Shown: positions 1 through 12,015, numbered from the stretch's first letter. The stretch: 64,000 bases of DNA from Sorex araneus (GCF_027595985.1 NC_073302.1:166453951-166517950); one strand, 5' to 3'. The notes: generated by a model from the sequence alone, not told the origin. Made by a program: numbers and translations.

Positions 1-130
1 GGGCTCCGCCCTTTCGCCCCACAGAATAGCTCCCGGGGACCTAGGAATCCGGCGGGTTCACCCGCGACCGGGCGCGACCTGCTGACTGCGCCTTTGTCCT
101 TCATCTGCACAGGCCGGGCAGAAACTGTCC
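1..130. promoter_or_regulatory. CpG-rich segment, possible LYSMD3 promoter edge
   Basis: About a dozen CpG dinucleotides fall in the first 125 bases, against near absence in the following kilobases, so this is the edge of a CpG island cut by the window start. In other mammals the divergent neighbour of ADGRV1 is LYSMD3, with its 5' end roughly 30 kb upstream on the opposite strand. That fits the distance to the ADGRV1 island here. No strong splice donor or start codon is seen on either strand, so the assignment rests on synteny only. Confidence 0.35.
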
Positions 131-2880
131 AGAAGGCTCTGAAGAGGGAAAAGCGTTGGAGATTCATGGGGGTGCGGGTTCTTGTGTAGTTCTTTTTGCT
201 CTGTGTCTGTAAACTTGGTTGGGAGGGGAAGAAGTCCCCAAAGCATGGGGTTCTCATCCATAGTTAAGAAATCTGTCCTGTGCTGTTTTACCCTTTTATG
301 CGGAAGCCTCTGGATTTCTGCAGAAACAGCAGAATGCAAGAGAGAAGCACAGTTGGCGGGCGATGGTTTGAGCCTTTGTGTTTTTAGATGTGGAAAGTGC
401 GCCGCCTAGAGTCGGTTTGAAGAAGTGTTTCCCTTGTCCTAGAGTCCAACTTCTCAGGCTTCCTAATACTCTTAGAAAAGGCTGTCACAAATTGTAATCT
501 AATTTGTTTTGTACCCAAAAATGAACCTAAAGCAATTGATAGTCATTGCTAGTGTATATGGTATTTTTTTAGATAACATCATAAATCAATTTTCCACAAA
601 CGTACTTAATTTACATAAATGAGTGTATAGTGTGTTTTTTTTGTTGTTCTTTGTTTTTTGTTTTTGGAAGTGAATAGCTTAAAAAAGTTATTGTGTATAG
701 TGTTTTCATGATCACCCTAATGTCTCCCAGTGTTGAAATTGCAGAGTTTGCCCTCTTGACCACCGTGCTGCTTTTGTACAATATATATTCGAGCTACAAA
801 ACAAGCACGGTGCTGGGTGCAAGAGACCTTTCTAGAATGTCAGAATCTTTACATCTTGAAGGCTTTGAAGCTTTGTTTTAAGCCGTTTTCAAAGCGTATG
901 CTGTTTTGTTTTATAGTAAATTCTAAGGAAAGTTCAGAATTCTGCAGTGAAATATTTTTCTCTTATTTGGAAGGACAGCCACTGTTCTCCGTAATGCTTC
1001 GAAAAGAACTGTGGGAGTAGACTTAGAAACAATTTTTTCAGAAGTTTGTTGGAGCTCTTCTGTGTACTGGTGCCCTTATGACACCTCTGTCTGTAACCAT
1101 TTATCACTGAGACATTTTCTCATCAGTAGACAAAGGATATATTCCCTACTTGGTATGTAGAGCTTCAGCCGCTCAGCCTTCATGAATGTTAATGTGAATA
1201 CAACCTTCATTCTGCACATAGGTTACTTTTCTTATTTTAATGTCAATAGGCAGTGGAATCCCTGTGAGAGACCAAGTGGCACAATTTCAAACATTTCTAC
1301 CTGTATAAATACTTTCTCATTGATATCTGCATGCTCTTGAATTGTTACTTATATTTAACCCAGCTGCAGTTATTGAACTTTTCTACAAAAAGACAATAAG
1401 AGAATTATATTTTATTATTAGAACATATATAAAGGAAGCAGTTAACCATGAATTTTGGCCAAGTTCCAAAAAGCTGGCCAGTACGAACAAGGATTTGGTC
1501 TCTGAGAAAAAGGATGTATGTCCCCAGTACTCAGCAAAGCCAAAAGGATTTTTTTTCTTTGAGATCTCAGCTGACACAGTTTTTATTAAAGGCTATTGAT
1601 GAAAGAATATGTAGTTTCTATAAATGTGTTTCTGTCACTATGTTTAGGTTTGGTGATTTAGTCCAGATTTAAAATTGCAATGTAATGAGATTGTAGATTG
1701 ATGTGATCTATTAAGAATGTTACTTGGTAATATGTATCAAAGTTTAAAATGCAATTGACTGAAAAAAATGTGATTGACTGAACTCGTACATGGCTAAGCA
1801 ATTACATTAAATTCATTTACAGATAAATGCTAGGAAACAAAATCCAACTGAGTAAAATTTAAAGATCTTCCTGGCTTTATTCAATGAGTCATTAATCAGG
1901 CAGCATCCCATTTAGCAGACAGAAGCTCAGATAGAAACACATTTTGCAAAATGACAGGCTTTAATAGGCAGAAAAGAGTGAGGACAAGGACCTTCTTATA
2001 TGAGCAGAAAGTGAATTGGTTTTAACAAGGTCACTTTTCCTTTAGGAGATTAAAGAGATCCTTTACCTCACTGCTGCTGAAACAGTGATTCCAGATTGAC
2101 TGCTCTAGTTTCTGATTCTGGAAAAGGCTGGAACTCTAAGTTAAGTTTTCTATCAGTGACATAGGGCTTAGGGTATGTGACTCCATTTTGGACCTCTTGT
2201 TTTGTTAAATTTGATGTTTGTAATTTAAAAGAATACACTATGAATGTGAATTTATTATGGTAGTAGCTAAAAATCTGAAAGTATTCTAAATATGTGCTGT
2301 AGCACGCTGCATACTTCTGACATTTATATATTGTAATATTTTTTTTTGCCCAAATAACAAACCTAATCGGTATCTTCTATTGACTTATTTCTTAACAATT
2401 TTTGTTTGGAGGAAAACCATCTGTGAGGCCTTTGTTTTAGACTCTAGTGATGCTTAGAGTAATGCTTACAAACACCATGTAATGCTTACAAACACCATCT
2501 CCTTGCTCACAGAGTTTCCTTGAGTAAGCACAGGAAACAGCTTCCAAACTGTACTTAAAGAGAAAACTATGTCTCCCTGTATAATGTATATGTAATTCCT
2601 TCATAATTCAGACTTTAGTGTATGTTCCTTTATCTCTCCCAGATCCCTACACACATATTCGTATATTGGTGCCAAAAAATGCTGAAAGCGGAGTTTAATT
2701 TTTCTTTTTGAAAATTATGCAAGGAACTTTAATAGAAGTCTAAAGGAAGTAGAGGTGGCAAGAGAACAGACGGGAGCTTTTGTCTTTGCTTCTTAGACAT
2801 CTAGACATAGATTACATAGTTTATTGCCATATGAATTAGTTGTAAAATGTTTTTATTTATTTAAATTGAAAAAAAATTAA
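131..2880. other. Intergenic sequence, no gene seen
   Basis: AT-rich non-coding DNA with only short chance ORFs. A perfect tandem pair of a roughly 21-base unit (taatgcttacaaacaccat) lies at about 2459-2501. The block at about 1860-2210 has the look of an old degraded interspersed repeat, but I cannot name the family. Confidence 0.6.
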
Positions 2881-2885
2881 GACCA

Positions 2886-3055
2886 GGGGCCAGAGCAATA
2901 GTACAGTGAGTAGGGCATTTGCCTTCCATGCAGCAGACCCAGGTTCTATATATACCCAGCACCCAGTATTGTCTCCCGAGCCTGTCAGGAATGATCCCAG
3001 AGCACAAAGCCAGGAATAACACTACTGGGTGTTGCCCAGAAACCAAAAACATAAA
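2886..3055 (+). mobile_element. Shrew-type tRNA SINE, family A, diverged
   Basis: It follows the family A consensus in order: a head like ggccagagcaatagtaca, a box B-like segment, the tail with catcccatatggtcccc-like sequence, the gccaggaataac block, and an A-rich end. Many substitutions mark it as an older copy. Confidence 0.8.
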
Positions 3056-3216
3056 ACTAAGACCAAACCCATGTATTAAATAACTGATATTTCTTCTATC
3101 AAGAAAACCAATAGCCAGCCATCTGCCTATAACCATTCCTGAGTCTGCTTATTATATCTTATATTCAAGTAGTGAGTGCCTGTAGAAAACTACCAGTCAA
3201 GACCCTTGGAAATCAG

Positions 3217-3390
3217 GACTGGAGCAATAGCACAGCGGGTAGGGCGTTTGCCTTGCACATAGCCAACCCGGGTTTGATTCCCAGCATCCCATATGGTCCC
3301 CTGAGCACCGCCAGGGGAAATTCCTGAGTGCAGAACTAGGAGAGTAACCCCTGTGCGTCGCCAGGTGTGACCCCAAAAAAGGGGAAAAAA
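3217..3390 (+). mobile_element. tRNA SINE, family A, with target-site duplication
   Basis: A full-length family A copy with an intact head (gactggagcaatagcacagc) and tail, ending in an A-rich run. It is flanked by a perfect 18-nt direct repeat, aagacccttggaaatcag, at 3199-3216 and 3391-3408. That is the signature of L1-mediated retroposition. Head and tail are close to consensus, so the insertion is recent. Confidence 0.92.
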
Positions 3391-3479
3391 AAGACCCTTG
3401 GAAATCAGTAAGTGAAAGGAAGGGAACATTGAATTCTCTTTATGTTTCTTCTTGATTTACCTCTACCACTCTCTGTATC

Positions 3480-3719
3480 GGGCTAGAGCGATAGCACAGC
3501 GGGTAGGGCGTTTGTCCTGCACATGGCCGACCCAGGTTCAATTCCTCCGCTGCTCTCTGAGAGCCCCGAAAACTACCGAGAGTATCTCGCCTGCACGGCA
3601 GAGCCTGGCAGGCTACCCATGGCGTATTTGGTATGCCAAAAACAGTAACAACAAGTCTCACTATGGAGACGTTACCCTCAGGAGTAAATCGATGGCAATG
3701 GCAATGACAGTGACAGTGA
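3480..3719 (+). mobile_element. tRNA SINE, family B
   Basis: The first ~70 bases are the same tRNA-like head as family A. The rest is a different tail, containing gagagtatctcgcctgcac, ggcagagcctggcaggctac and gtatgccaaaaacagtaac, and ending in a cagtga repeat. A short direct repeat ctctgtatc (3471-3479, 3720-3728) flanks it. Confidence 0.88.
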
Positions 3720-3728
3720 CTCTGTATC

Positions 3729-5167
3729 TACCTTTACTTTCAATTGTAACAAGAAAGACTAAAAAAGATTATAAGGGGATACTTAAAGCATCTCAAATAA
3801 AGTTAATAGTAGGTTTGGAGATGAAACAAAAAAAATTTGCTCATATATGACCTTTAAATAATGTACACACAGGACAAATCATTATATATTTTCTAGAATC
3901 CTTTGGTAAAAACAGACCATAGGTTTCAGATATGATTCTTACAGTTGAATAAATGACCTCCCGAATTGCTATTTACCTTGATTATTTATTTAAATGCTTA
4001 CTATGATAAAGCTTTGCCAAAATGTATACTAAGAAGTAGTCATTTAACTGCTAACTGTAGTCAGAAGCACTTTAGGATTCCAGAAGTGCTAATTCTAATT
4101 AGTTCTTAGTTACTAATTCAGAAACATTAAATAAGCCTTGAAAATGACCTTTCTGATGTCTCCATCCATACAGACAGTACTAACTGAAAACCACCCTCAC
4201 AAATACTACTCTTAAATACTTTAGCTACATAGTTTGAAGGGAATTCAGTTGTTGTATGTTTATAGTTAGTCTCTAACTTGCAATATTTTGTTTCTCACTA
4301 TATTTACTGATAACAATATAACAACATGTTATGATTTAATTATATTGTGTACATATAAGTAAATTGGTACAGGTGAATTTCCTAGGACCTGTAATTTTCT
4401 TGCTTTTGTGCTTACTTTTATGAAGACCTATATTAGTCAGAATTCAACTAAGTCCTCTTCACCAAATTATAACATGAAGATGATGCTGGATTGTATATAT
4501 TTATATGAATTGGGTGATTATTCAGAATGAATAGCAAGACAAAATAGACTTCAGATTGTGAATATCCTGTTAGATTTATTTACTTTTTCAATAAGTTCTT
4601 GTGAAGTTAGAGGGGAAGATTTGAAGGAAAGAAGCATAAAGGGAAAATGAATGAGGCAGTTTAGCCTTTTCATTCTAGTTTAGAAAGTTAGAGGCCATTT
4701 CTGTGATAATCTCCACTTAACTAAGATCAAGTTAACAATTAAAAGCACATTTTCCATGCCCCCATATATATGTATATATATATATGTATTTAAATACAAA
4801 CTACTGAGGTATGCATACTTCAAAAGAAGGCAGTGCTTAGCTGACAAAATATAGGCAGAAATTACAACTATTTTTATTTATCAGATATTAACTAAGCATT
4901 TTCTGCTTCAGGCCTTGTTTTACCTGTTGGGATACAGTGAGTAAAAATATTCTTTCTCTCATGGTGGAAGAAAGATAAAAACAAAATGAAGAAATAGAAT
5001 ATGAACATTCTCGATGATGGTAGGTAAGTGGAGAAAATTAAACAGGAAAGAGACTGAAGTGTTTGGGGTAGGAGGGGCTGATATTTGGGGTAGGGTAGAG
5101 AAACCGCAGTGAAAGATAACGGACATGATCAGACTATGGAGAGTATGTGAGCCATGCTGCTCCTTGC
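3729..5167. other. AT-rich intergenic sequence, nothing identified
   Basis: No coding exon, recent SINE or structured RNA is apparent. A short alternating TA/TG run lies around 4765-4790. Confidence 0.6.
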
Positions 5168-5185
5168 AAGAAAAACTTACTAGCC

Positions 5186-6224
5186 CGAAAAGACACATGA
5201 GAAAATGCTCTACATCACTAATCATCAGGGAGATGCAGATCAAAACAACAATGAGATATCATTTCAGACCACAGAGACTGGCCCACACCCATAAGAACAA
5301 AAGCAACTGCTGTTGGCGTGGATGTAGGGAAAAAGGGACTCTCCTTCACTGCTGGTGGGAATGCCGACTGGTTCAGCCCTTTTGGACAACAATATGGACG
5401 ATTCTCAAAAAATTAGAAATTGAGCTCCCATTTGACCCAGCAATACCACTCCTGGGAATACATCCTGGAGAGGCAAAAAGATATAGTAGAAATGACATCT
5501 GCATTTCTATGTTCATTGCAACACTGTTTACAATAGCCAAAATCTGGAAAAAAACCTGAGTGCCCTAGAACAGATGACTGGTTAAAGAAACTCTGGTACA
5601 TCTACACAATGGAATACTATGCAGCTGTTAGAAAAGATGAAGTCATGAAATTTGTATATAAGTGGTTCTACATGGAAAGTATCATGTTAAGTGAAATTAG
5701 TCAGAAAGAGAGGGACAGACATAGAAAGATTGCACTCATCTGTGGAATATGAAATAACATAGTGAGAGACTAACACCCAAGAGTTGTAGAGATAAGGATT
5801 AGGAAGTCTGCTCCACAGCTTGGAAACTGGCCTCACATGCTAGGGGAAAAGGCAGCTCAGATAGAGAAGGAAACAGCAAGTAGATGTGTTTCTACTTGTC
5901 GGGAGGACCCATTCGGGTTGGAAGATGCAAGCTGAAAGTAGGTTATAGACCGAACATGATGGCCACTCAATACCTCTATTGCAAACTACAACACCCAAAA
6001 GGAGAGAGAACAAAGGGGAATGCCCTGCCACAGAGACAGGGTGGGGTGGTGGGGGATGGGGTGGGGGTGGTGAGAGGGATACTGGGATCATTGGTGGAGG
6101 TGAATGGACACTGGTGGAGGGATGGGTAAACGATCACTGTATGAGTGAAATGCAAACACAAAAGTTCATAAGTTTGTAACTGTACATCACAGTGATTCTC
6201 TAATAAAAAATTAAAAAAAGAAAA
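5186..6224 (+). mobile_element. 5'-truncated L1, 3' end of ORF2 plus 3'UTR
   Basis: The sequence enters L1 in the last part of ORF2. The Cys-rich carboxy region and the '[12 protein letters not shown]'-type block are readable in shifted frames. It then runs through the G-rich 3'UTR (gtggagggatggg) to an A-rich tail at about 6201-6224. It is flanked by an 18-nt duplication, aagaaaaacttactagcc, at 5168-5185 and 6225-6242. Frameshifts and a stop near 5557 make the coding remnant dead. Confidence 0.92.
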
Positions 6225-6242
6225 AAGAAAAACTTACTAGCC

Positions 6243-6574
6243 TGAAAGAGCAAACAAAGCTGAGCCCCTGAAGAACTAGTGTGCTGGAGGAACAGAGAGA
6301 AGGAGAACAAACCATACAAGCAGGAAAGTAGTGGGAGATGGGATTAGAGAGAGCTAAACCTCAAAGAAATTTGTGGATCACTTTCAGGGTTTGGGCTTTG
6401 AATAAGATGGGAAACCAAGGGAGGTTTTAAGAAGAAGATGTTATCTTAAAATAAAAAAATCGACTGACGTATTTATTTTTTAGGTACCATGTGACAGTGT
6501 GGAAAAAGTATCATCTGTTGAAAATGGCCTTGTCAAGGTTCTTTAAAAGTCTCTTGCCCCCATGCCTGGCTGCC
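6243..6574. other. Unique intergenic sequence
   Basis: No gene or recognisable repeat is seen between the L1 and the GC-rich repeat U that follows. Confidence 0.5.
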
Positions 6575-6925
6575 TTCATGGGGCCCCTCAGAGCGGGGCA
6601 GGTTGAGTTTCCCTCTCCACCCTCAGCAGAGCCCCAGCAGCCAAAGACCTCCAGAACTCAGTCACAGCCATGCTCAAGGCCCCTCTCCACATGTTCGGAC
6701 AAGCCTCACACATGAAGGAACCTGCAGAGGAACCCAGGTGTGCAGGACCCGGGGCTGAGATCTCCAAGCCTTCTTAGGTCGGGACTGGGCCTCCTCCACC
6801 CAGACCCTTCATTTTCCAATAGCTTGGCAGGCACACCCGCAAACTGCCCCCAGCGCCGTGTAATCCCACCAACAGCCAAGATCCAGAGACTATAAAACAA
6901 AGCTCTCAGAAATGCCCGACCTCTT
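6575..6925 (+). repeat. Unclassified GC-rich repeat 'U', copy 1
   Basis: A GC-rich block unlike its surroundings. Its reverse complement at about 6770-6890 matches 12330-12430 over roughly 110 bases, sharing for example gggtggaggaggcccagtcc and ctggaaaa-type runs. In this orientation it is followed directly by a long form of the family B tail, as is copy 2. I do not recognise the family. The ORFs here are not conserved between the two copies, so I treat it as non-coding. Confidence 0.6.
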
Positions 6926-6939
6926 ATAGCCTAGTTCTC

Positions 6940-7213
6940 CTTCTCAGAGAATCTAGCAAGGTACCAAGAGCATCTTGCCCACACGGCAGAGCCTGGCAAG
7001 CTCTCCATGGTGTATTCAATATGCTAAAAACAGCAACAATGATGGGTTTCATTCCCCTTACCCTGAAAGAGCCTCCAATGCAACAGCACTGGGAAGAACA
7101 AGTAAAGAGAGGCTGCTAAAATCTCAAAGCTAGGACGAATGGAGACGTTAGTGGTGCCCGCTTGAGTAAATTGATGATCAATGGGATGACAGTGATACAG
7201 TGACAGTGATACC
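6940..7213 (+). mobile_element. Long-form family B tail ('B-long'), no tRNA head
   Basis: It contains the B tail blocks (cacggcagagcctggcaagc, then gtattcaatatgctaaaaac) and the terminal gacagtgatacagtgacagt. About 90 extra bases lie between the cagcaaca and gagacgtta blocks, where standard B copies have only about 15. The tRNA head is absent and repeat U lies upstream instead. It is probably the remnant of a longer parental retroposon. Confidence 0.65.
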
Positions 7214-7335
7214 ATGGCTTACAATGTTGTTGATAATAGTTTCATACATTTTTCCAGCACCACACCCACTCCTGGAGTACCCACTTCTCTCCACCAGTCC
7301 CAAAGATACCTCCTATTCACCAATCCCCTCCATTG
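7214..7335 (-). mobile_element. Old L1 3' tail, antisense
   Basis: The run from cttacaatgttgttgat through ccagcaccacacccactcc resembles the blocks at 52496-52625 and 63743-63890. It also resembles the 3'UTR of the antisense L1 at 46948. It is an old L1 3' end on the minus strand. Confidence 0.5.
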
Positions 7336-7466
7336 GCCTGAGTACTGAGTAAGTGCTGTAGTACTGAGTAAGCTCAGTGCTATAAGTCACTTTCCAGTTC
7401 TGCTGCCTTTGGCCATTTGTTAGTCTTTTTACTGTGTATTTTTATTTTACTTCAAACTTCATATTT

Positions 7467-7626
7467 GGGGGGGAGGGGCTGTACCCAGTGATGCTCAGGT
7501 CCTACCCCTGGTTTTGTGTCCTGGATCACTTCTGGAGGCTCTCACAGGACACGAGATAGAACTCAGGTCATCTGCTTTATGCAAGATAAGCACCCTACCC
7601 TCTGTACTATCTGTCCTTCCAGCCCA
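7467..7626 (-). mobile_element. Old SINE of family A type, antisense
   Basis: Reading + it has the antisense order of family A: gatgctcaggtcc, ggatcacttctgg, gaactcaggtc, gcaagcaccctaccctctgtactat, and a degraded head at the end. Divergence is high. Confidence 0.7.
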
Positions 7627-7773
7627 CAGAGATTCTCTTTTTTTAATCATCGTCTTGGTGTTTTTTCATTTAGAAAATCCTTGTCTAATTTGCTGTGTTT
7701 GAGTTTTGCCCCATTTCTGCTTAATTTTAATATTAGTTTTCATTCATTATAAAATGAAGTAGCACTGTACTTC

Positions 7774-8022
7774 AGGACTGGAGCTATAGCACAGCGGGTA
7801 GGGCATTTTGCCTTGCACGTGACCAACCCGAGTTCGACTCCTCCATCGCTCTCAGAGAGCCTGGCAAGCTACCGAGAGTATCCCGCCCACACAGCAGAGC
7901 CTGGCAAACTCCCCATGCTATATTCAATATGCCAAGAATGGTAAAAAGGAGTCCCACAATAGAGACGTTACTGTTGCCCGTTCGAGCAAATTGATGAACA
8001 AAGGGATGACAGTGCTACAGTG
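7774..8022 (+). mobile_element. tRNA SINE, family B
   Basis: Shared head (aggactggagctatagcacag), then the B tail with gagagtatcccgcccacac and caatatgccaagaatggtaa, ending in gacagtgctacagtg. It is inserted in an older antisense L1. Confidence 0.88.
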
Positions 8023-8435
8023 CATAAAATAAAGTTAATATTCATTTTCAAAGCATCATGATCTGAGAGGAGAGTTGATACAATTTGTATCTCTAACTTC
8101 TTAACTTTGTGCTTTGTCACCTGGCATATGTCTATCTTGAGAATGTCTCATGTGCACTGGAGAAGAATGTGAACTCAAGTTTTGGAGCTAGAGGTCCTTA
8201 TATATAAACCCATCTCTTCCATTTCTTCCTTCAAGGTCAGTATTTCCTTGTTGAGTTTTTCCCAGTTGCTCTATCTAGCCCTGGTAGAGGACTGGTAGTC
8301 TCCTACTTGTTTTGCTGTCAATATCTTCCTTAATGTCTATTATCTGAGTGAGATTATTGAGATGAAATAATTTATTAAGATAATTTTGTGAAAATTGTGT
8401 GTTGATGCATTTTGTTTCATTTTGTTTGTTTTTGT

Positions 8436-8595
8436 TTGTGGGCCACACCTTCAATGCTCAGGGGTTATTCCTGGCTCTGCACTCAGGAATCACTCCTGCT
8501 CGTGTTCCGGGGACCATATGGGATGCTCTGGACCAAACCTAGGTTGACTGCATGCAAGCAAGCACCTTACCTTCAGCACTATCTCTCCGGCCCCT
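8436..8595 (-). mobile_element. tRNA SINE, family A, antisense, older
   Basis: Antisense family A order: tgctcaggggttattcctgg, gcactcaggaatcactcctg, ggaccatatgggatgct, caccttaccttcagcactat, ctccggcccc. Moderately diverged, and inserted in the antisense L1. Confidence 0.85.
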
Positions 8596-8810
8596 AAAGA
8601 AACTCCTTTAATGTTTCTTGCAAAACTGGTTCTCAAGGCTATGAGCTCCCTCAGCTGTTGCTTGAGCATGAGTTTTGTATTAATTAGTCCTTAAGTATGA
8701 ATGATAATCTAGCTGAATAAAGTATTCCCAGTGAGTTATTCATTTTACTGAGGTTTTCTTTTGTTTGTTTTTTGCTATGTCCCACTGTTTTCTTCTGGTC
8801 TACAGAGTCT

Positions 8811-9178
8811 CATTTGATAGTTTTTTTTTTCTGGCAAGAAACAACAAAACTAACTCCTAGACTCAGTGAAGATTATGGTGATTACCTGAGGGAAGGTGAT
8901 TACCTGGGAAGAATGAGCAGGGGGTTCTTTGAGTGATGAAATGGCACTGGAATGTTGGCTGTGACACTGGTGACAATTATACACCTATAGAGTGTATGAA
9001 GCCAAACCCATAATATTCATAATTCCATAATATTACAAATTAAAAATAAACCAAAAAAATTACAAAAAGAAACTAAATACAAATGTTAAAGTTCTCATTT
9101 GTCTTGCAATTTATAAGATTTTAAGAAATCCAAATATCAGGTCATGAGAGCTATTTCTGTGTATGTTGGTGCTATAGA
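8811..9178. other. Intergenic sequence, nothing identified
   Basis: A pyrimidine run then AT-rich DNA with no repeat or gene that I recognise. Confidence 0.5.
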
Positions 9179-9189
9179 AAAAAGTTCTG

Positions 9190-9357
9190 GGGGCCGGAGC
9201 AATAGCACAGCTGGTAGGGCGTTTGCCTTGCACGCGGCCGACCCGGGTTCGATCCCTGGCATCCCATATGGTCCCCCAAGCACCGCCAGGAGTAATTCCT
9301 GAGTGCAAAGCCAGGAGTAACCCCTGAGCATCGCTGGGTGTGACCCAAAAAGAAAAA
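9190..9357 (+). mobile_element. tRNA SINE, family A, young
   Basis: A near-consensus copy: ggggccggagcaatagcaca, then gccttgcacgcggccgaccc, catcccatatggtcccc, and ctgggtgtgacccaaaaag. It is flanked by the 11-nt duplication aaaaagttctg (9179-9189, 9358-9368). Confidence 0.93.
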
Positions 9358-9368
9358 AAAAAGTTCTG

Positions 9369-9599
9369 TCACTGTCACTTTGTCATCCCGTTGTTCATTG
9401 ATTTGCTCGAGTGGGCACCAGTAACGTCTCCATTGTGAGACTTGTTACTGTTTTTGGCATATCGAATATGCCACGGGTAGCTTGCCAGGCTCTGCGTGCG
9501 GGTGAGATACTCTCAGTAGCCTGCCAGGCTCTCCAAGAGGGGTGGAGGAATCAAACCCAGGTTGGCCGAGTGCAAGGTGAATGCCCTACCCACTGTGCA
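9369..9599 (-). mobile_element. tRNA SINE, family B, antisense
   Basis: Antisense B order: cactgtcac, tttgctcgagtgggcaccag, ggcatatcgaatatgcca, agcttgccaggctctgc, then the head at the far end (ccctacccactgtgc). It begins at the 3' duplication of the preceding family A SINE, so the two elements are back to back and inverted. Confidence 0.88.
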
Positions 9600-10914
9600 A
9601 AGTTAAATTACAAATACACGCAAAATAATAAAATTAGATTAATTGAATAAAAATATTTACCGAGCAGTCAAGTTCATGAGATTGCTCAATTTTGGCTTTC
9701 AAGATATTTTCCTTATTCCTTCTAGCATGTTTTGACTAGTGAGTCTGCACTCAGTTTCTCTTTCCCCCATTAATCTAAATAAACCAGATTTACCATGGTA
9801 GCAATTATGCATATAAAATTTTCCTTCTTTCTCATCATATTTTCTCATATTTACAATTAAGGTTGAGCTGATCCCCCCCCTTCTTTTCAAGCTTTAATCC
9901 TATTTGTGATCTAAAGCTCTTCAGAATTATTGGAAGCAAAGAATGCTGGCTGACTTCAAAGAGCATTTCATACTTGGATTTACTCTGTGGGGTATACAGC
10001 AAGAGTAGTGCAAACTTCATTCCCTTCTATGCAAAACAGAGTGAGTTTAGCCATAATATAATCTGATGAGTGAGCAGTTTATTATGGTGAAACACAAGGA
10101 AACTTATTTCTTTGATTTCTTGTTTTGAAAAAACAAGTTCCTTTGTAGTAGTTTACAATTCTGAATATTATGTTCTATGTTGTATAAGAATTCATTTGCA
10201 TTAACAGAAGCTTAGTTGAGTTCCCTTTGTTACCCTGTCCTTAAGATCACACAATAGACTTAGTTATCTTTAGCATACAGATATCTAAATCTTAAGTCAT
10301 TTCATGGAAAAATAAATACCTTATCTATTTTTACATTTTGTATTTCTTTTCCACACCCAGTGGTACTCAAAACTTACTCCAGAGTATGATATTTTTAAAT
10401 ATATGTATTATTTTAAAATTTGCTTATATTAATTTAGTCACCATGAATTGCAGAGTTTTTCAAGGTCGGGTTTCAGGTATACAATGTTCCAACACCAATC
10501 CCTTTACCAGTGGAAAAATACATATTTTTAGACACAGGTTCTCAAAGAAAATTCCTTATGTGTTTTTGACTTTGTTAAAGACAATATTTAGAGATGTTAT
10601 AATTATAACTGATATCCTAAGCAGCATTAACTTGTGAAGATGATTTTTTTAATTTTTGGTAAAAATAGTATTATTATTCACAGAGCAAAGCATTACAGAC
10701 AAGATGAGTCTAGTAAGAGTTATCCAAGTCCTTTACTTTCTTTTTAGTAGCTGAACAAAATAGAGTTTGGAGGTAAATGTGATGTGACATACAAAATGTT
10801 TGTGGTAAATGCATTTTTTCTTTATGCTTATATCACCCATGAGCTATAGTCAGCCTTCTCTAAATATCTGTCTTTTACTAACAAAAATTCTCCTTTTACA
10901 AGAACTCAAAGAAG
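9600..10914. other. Intergenic, with remnants of an antisense L1 tail
   Basis: Mostly AT-rich unique DNA. At about 10430-10520 the order tcaccatgaattgcagag, caggtatacaatgttcc and cctttaccagtgg matches the antisense 3' end of the shrew L1. A fragment of antisense SINE tail (cacacccagtggtactc) lies at 10350-10385. No gene is seen. Confidence 0.5.
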
Positions 10915-11072
10915 GGAGATCTGGAGCAGTGGTACACAGGACAAAGTATTTTTCTGTCATGTCACCAACCCTATTTCTGTGGTTACTGTGGGACCCAGTC
11001 ACCACATATGGTCCCCTGAGCACATCCAAGAACCCCCTGAGCATAGCAGGAACAGAGGGGTGGTCCTGATGC
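10915..11072 (+). mobile_element. Old SINE, family A-like
   Basis: Degraded family A order on the plus strand: a ctggagcagtggtacac head, catatggtcccctgagcac, and a gagcatagcagg tail. Old copy. Confidence 0.6.
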
Positions 11073-11183
11073 AGGAGTAGTGATAGGGGGTCTTTGTCAG
11101 TCCATAGTTACCATTTCTTCAATATTTTCAAGAATGAGAATTTGGAGTAATAAATATGCTTCAGCTCAGAATTAGAAAATAAA

Positions 11184-11328
11184 GGGGCCTGAGTGACAGC
11201 ATAGTGGGTAGGGGGTTTGCCTGGTATACGGCTGACCCCGGGTTGGGTTCCTGGCATTCCATATGGTCCCCAGAGCACCACCAGCATTGATCCCTAAGCA
11301 CAGAGCCAGGAGTACTGCCGGGTGGAGA
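11184..11328 (+). mobile_element. tRNA SINE, family A, internally shortened
   Basis: Head cctgagtgacagcatagtgg, then ccatatggtccccagagcac and a shortened tail before the A-rich end. The 9-nt repeat attagaaaa flanks it (about 11171-11179 and 11337-11345). Confidence 0.8.
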
Positions 11329-11345
11329 AAAAATAAATTAGAAAA

Positions 11346-12015
11346 CAGAAGTTTCTTGGAAAGTAGAAGAGAAAGAAACTCCCTAGCAGAGGAGGAACTT
11401 AGTATGGGACTAAGTTAAGTATGACTCTTCTTCTCTGGGGTTTCTTAAATAGGAAAACTGGCTCTTGGTGTTACTTGTTAAGCAAAGTATCAGAGGATTC
11501 CCATCAGTTTCCCAAAGATGTCTTGTTAATGTAGGGCCTGTTTGAATTGGTAAAATAAGATTAACGTCTTGCATTCCCACTTAAGCTGGTCGGGACTGTC
11601 TGTTTAAGATGTTTTATATCATGTTTTTCACCTATGCCCAGGGGTTGCCCTTTTACTCTTAGTCTCTTAGTCTATAAACCCAAGGCAGAATTTACAGTCT
11701 TGGGAAACTAAACTTCTCCAGTCACTGAAAAAGTCCAGAAATTTGCAGCCATGTCTTAAATGTAGGAACGGGACAATTAACATGAAGCTGTTTATAGCAG
11801 CTGGCAAGGAGAAATGGAGGCTTTATACTTCCGTCCAAAGCCAAAGGAACAAATGAAAAAGAACTTTTGCTAATTAGATGTACATGCTTAAAGCACCCAA
11901 AAGCACTGGTAAGAAATTGGAAAATGTCATCAAGGAGATTATGGTCACTTTTCTATTATTTGCACTCAGTGAATTCTTAGAATGAAAAAGATAGAGCCAC
12001 CAAACTGTATCAGTA
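11346..12015. other. Unique intergenic sequence
   Basis: No repeat, gene or conserved structure recognised. Confidence 0.5.

Larger units (their letters stand above)
7640..8810 (-). mobile_element. Old L1 fragment, antisense, interrupted by two SINEs
   Basis: The + strand carries antisense L1M-like landmarks: ggcatatgtctatcttgagaa, catgtgcactggagaagaat, and after 8600 ggctatgagctccctcag and ctgaataaagtattccc. The order matches one ancient L1 body on the minus strand. A family B SINE (7774-8022) and an old family A SINE (8436-8595) split it. No open frame remains. Confidence 0.65.

Noticed and set aside
3480..3560. tRNA gene at SINE heads
   Set aside because: Box A and B are present but no complete acceptor and anticodon stems can be drawn. 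These are retroposed heads.
9111..9378. Short ORFs rich in 'GYSWLCTQELLL' and 'GITPGGAWGTIWDAG' words
   Set aside because: These recur at every family A SINE and are translations of the antisense SINE body.
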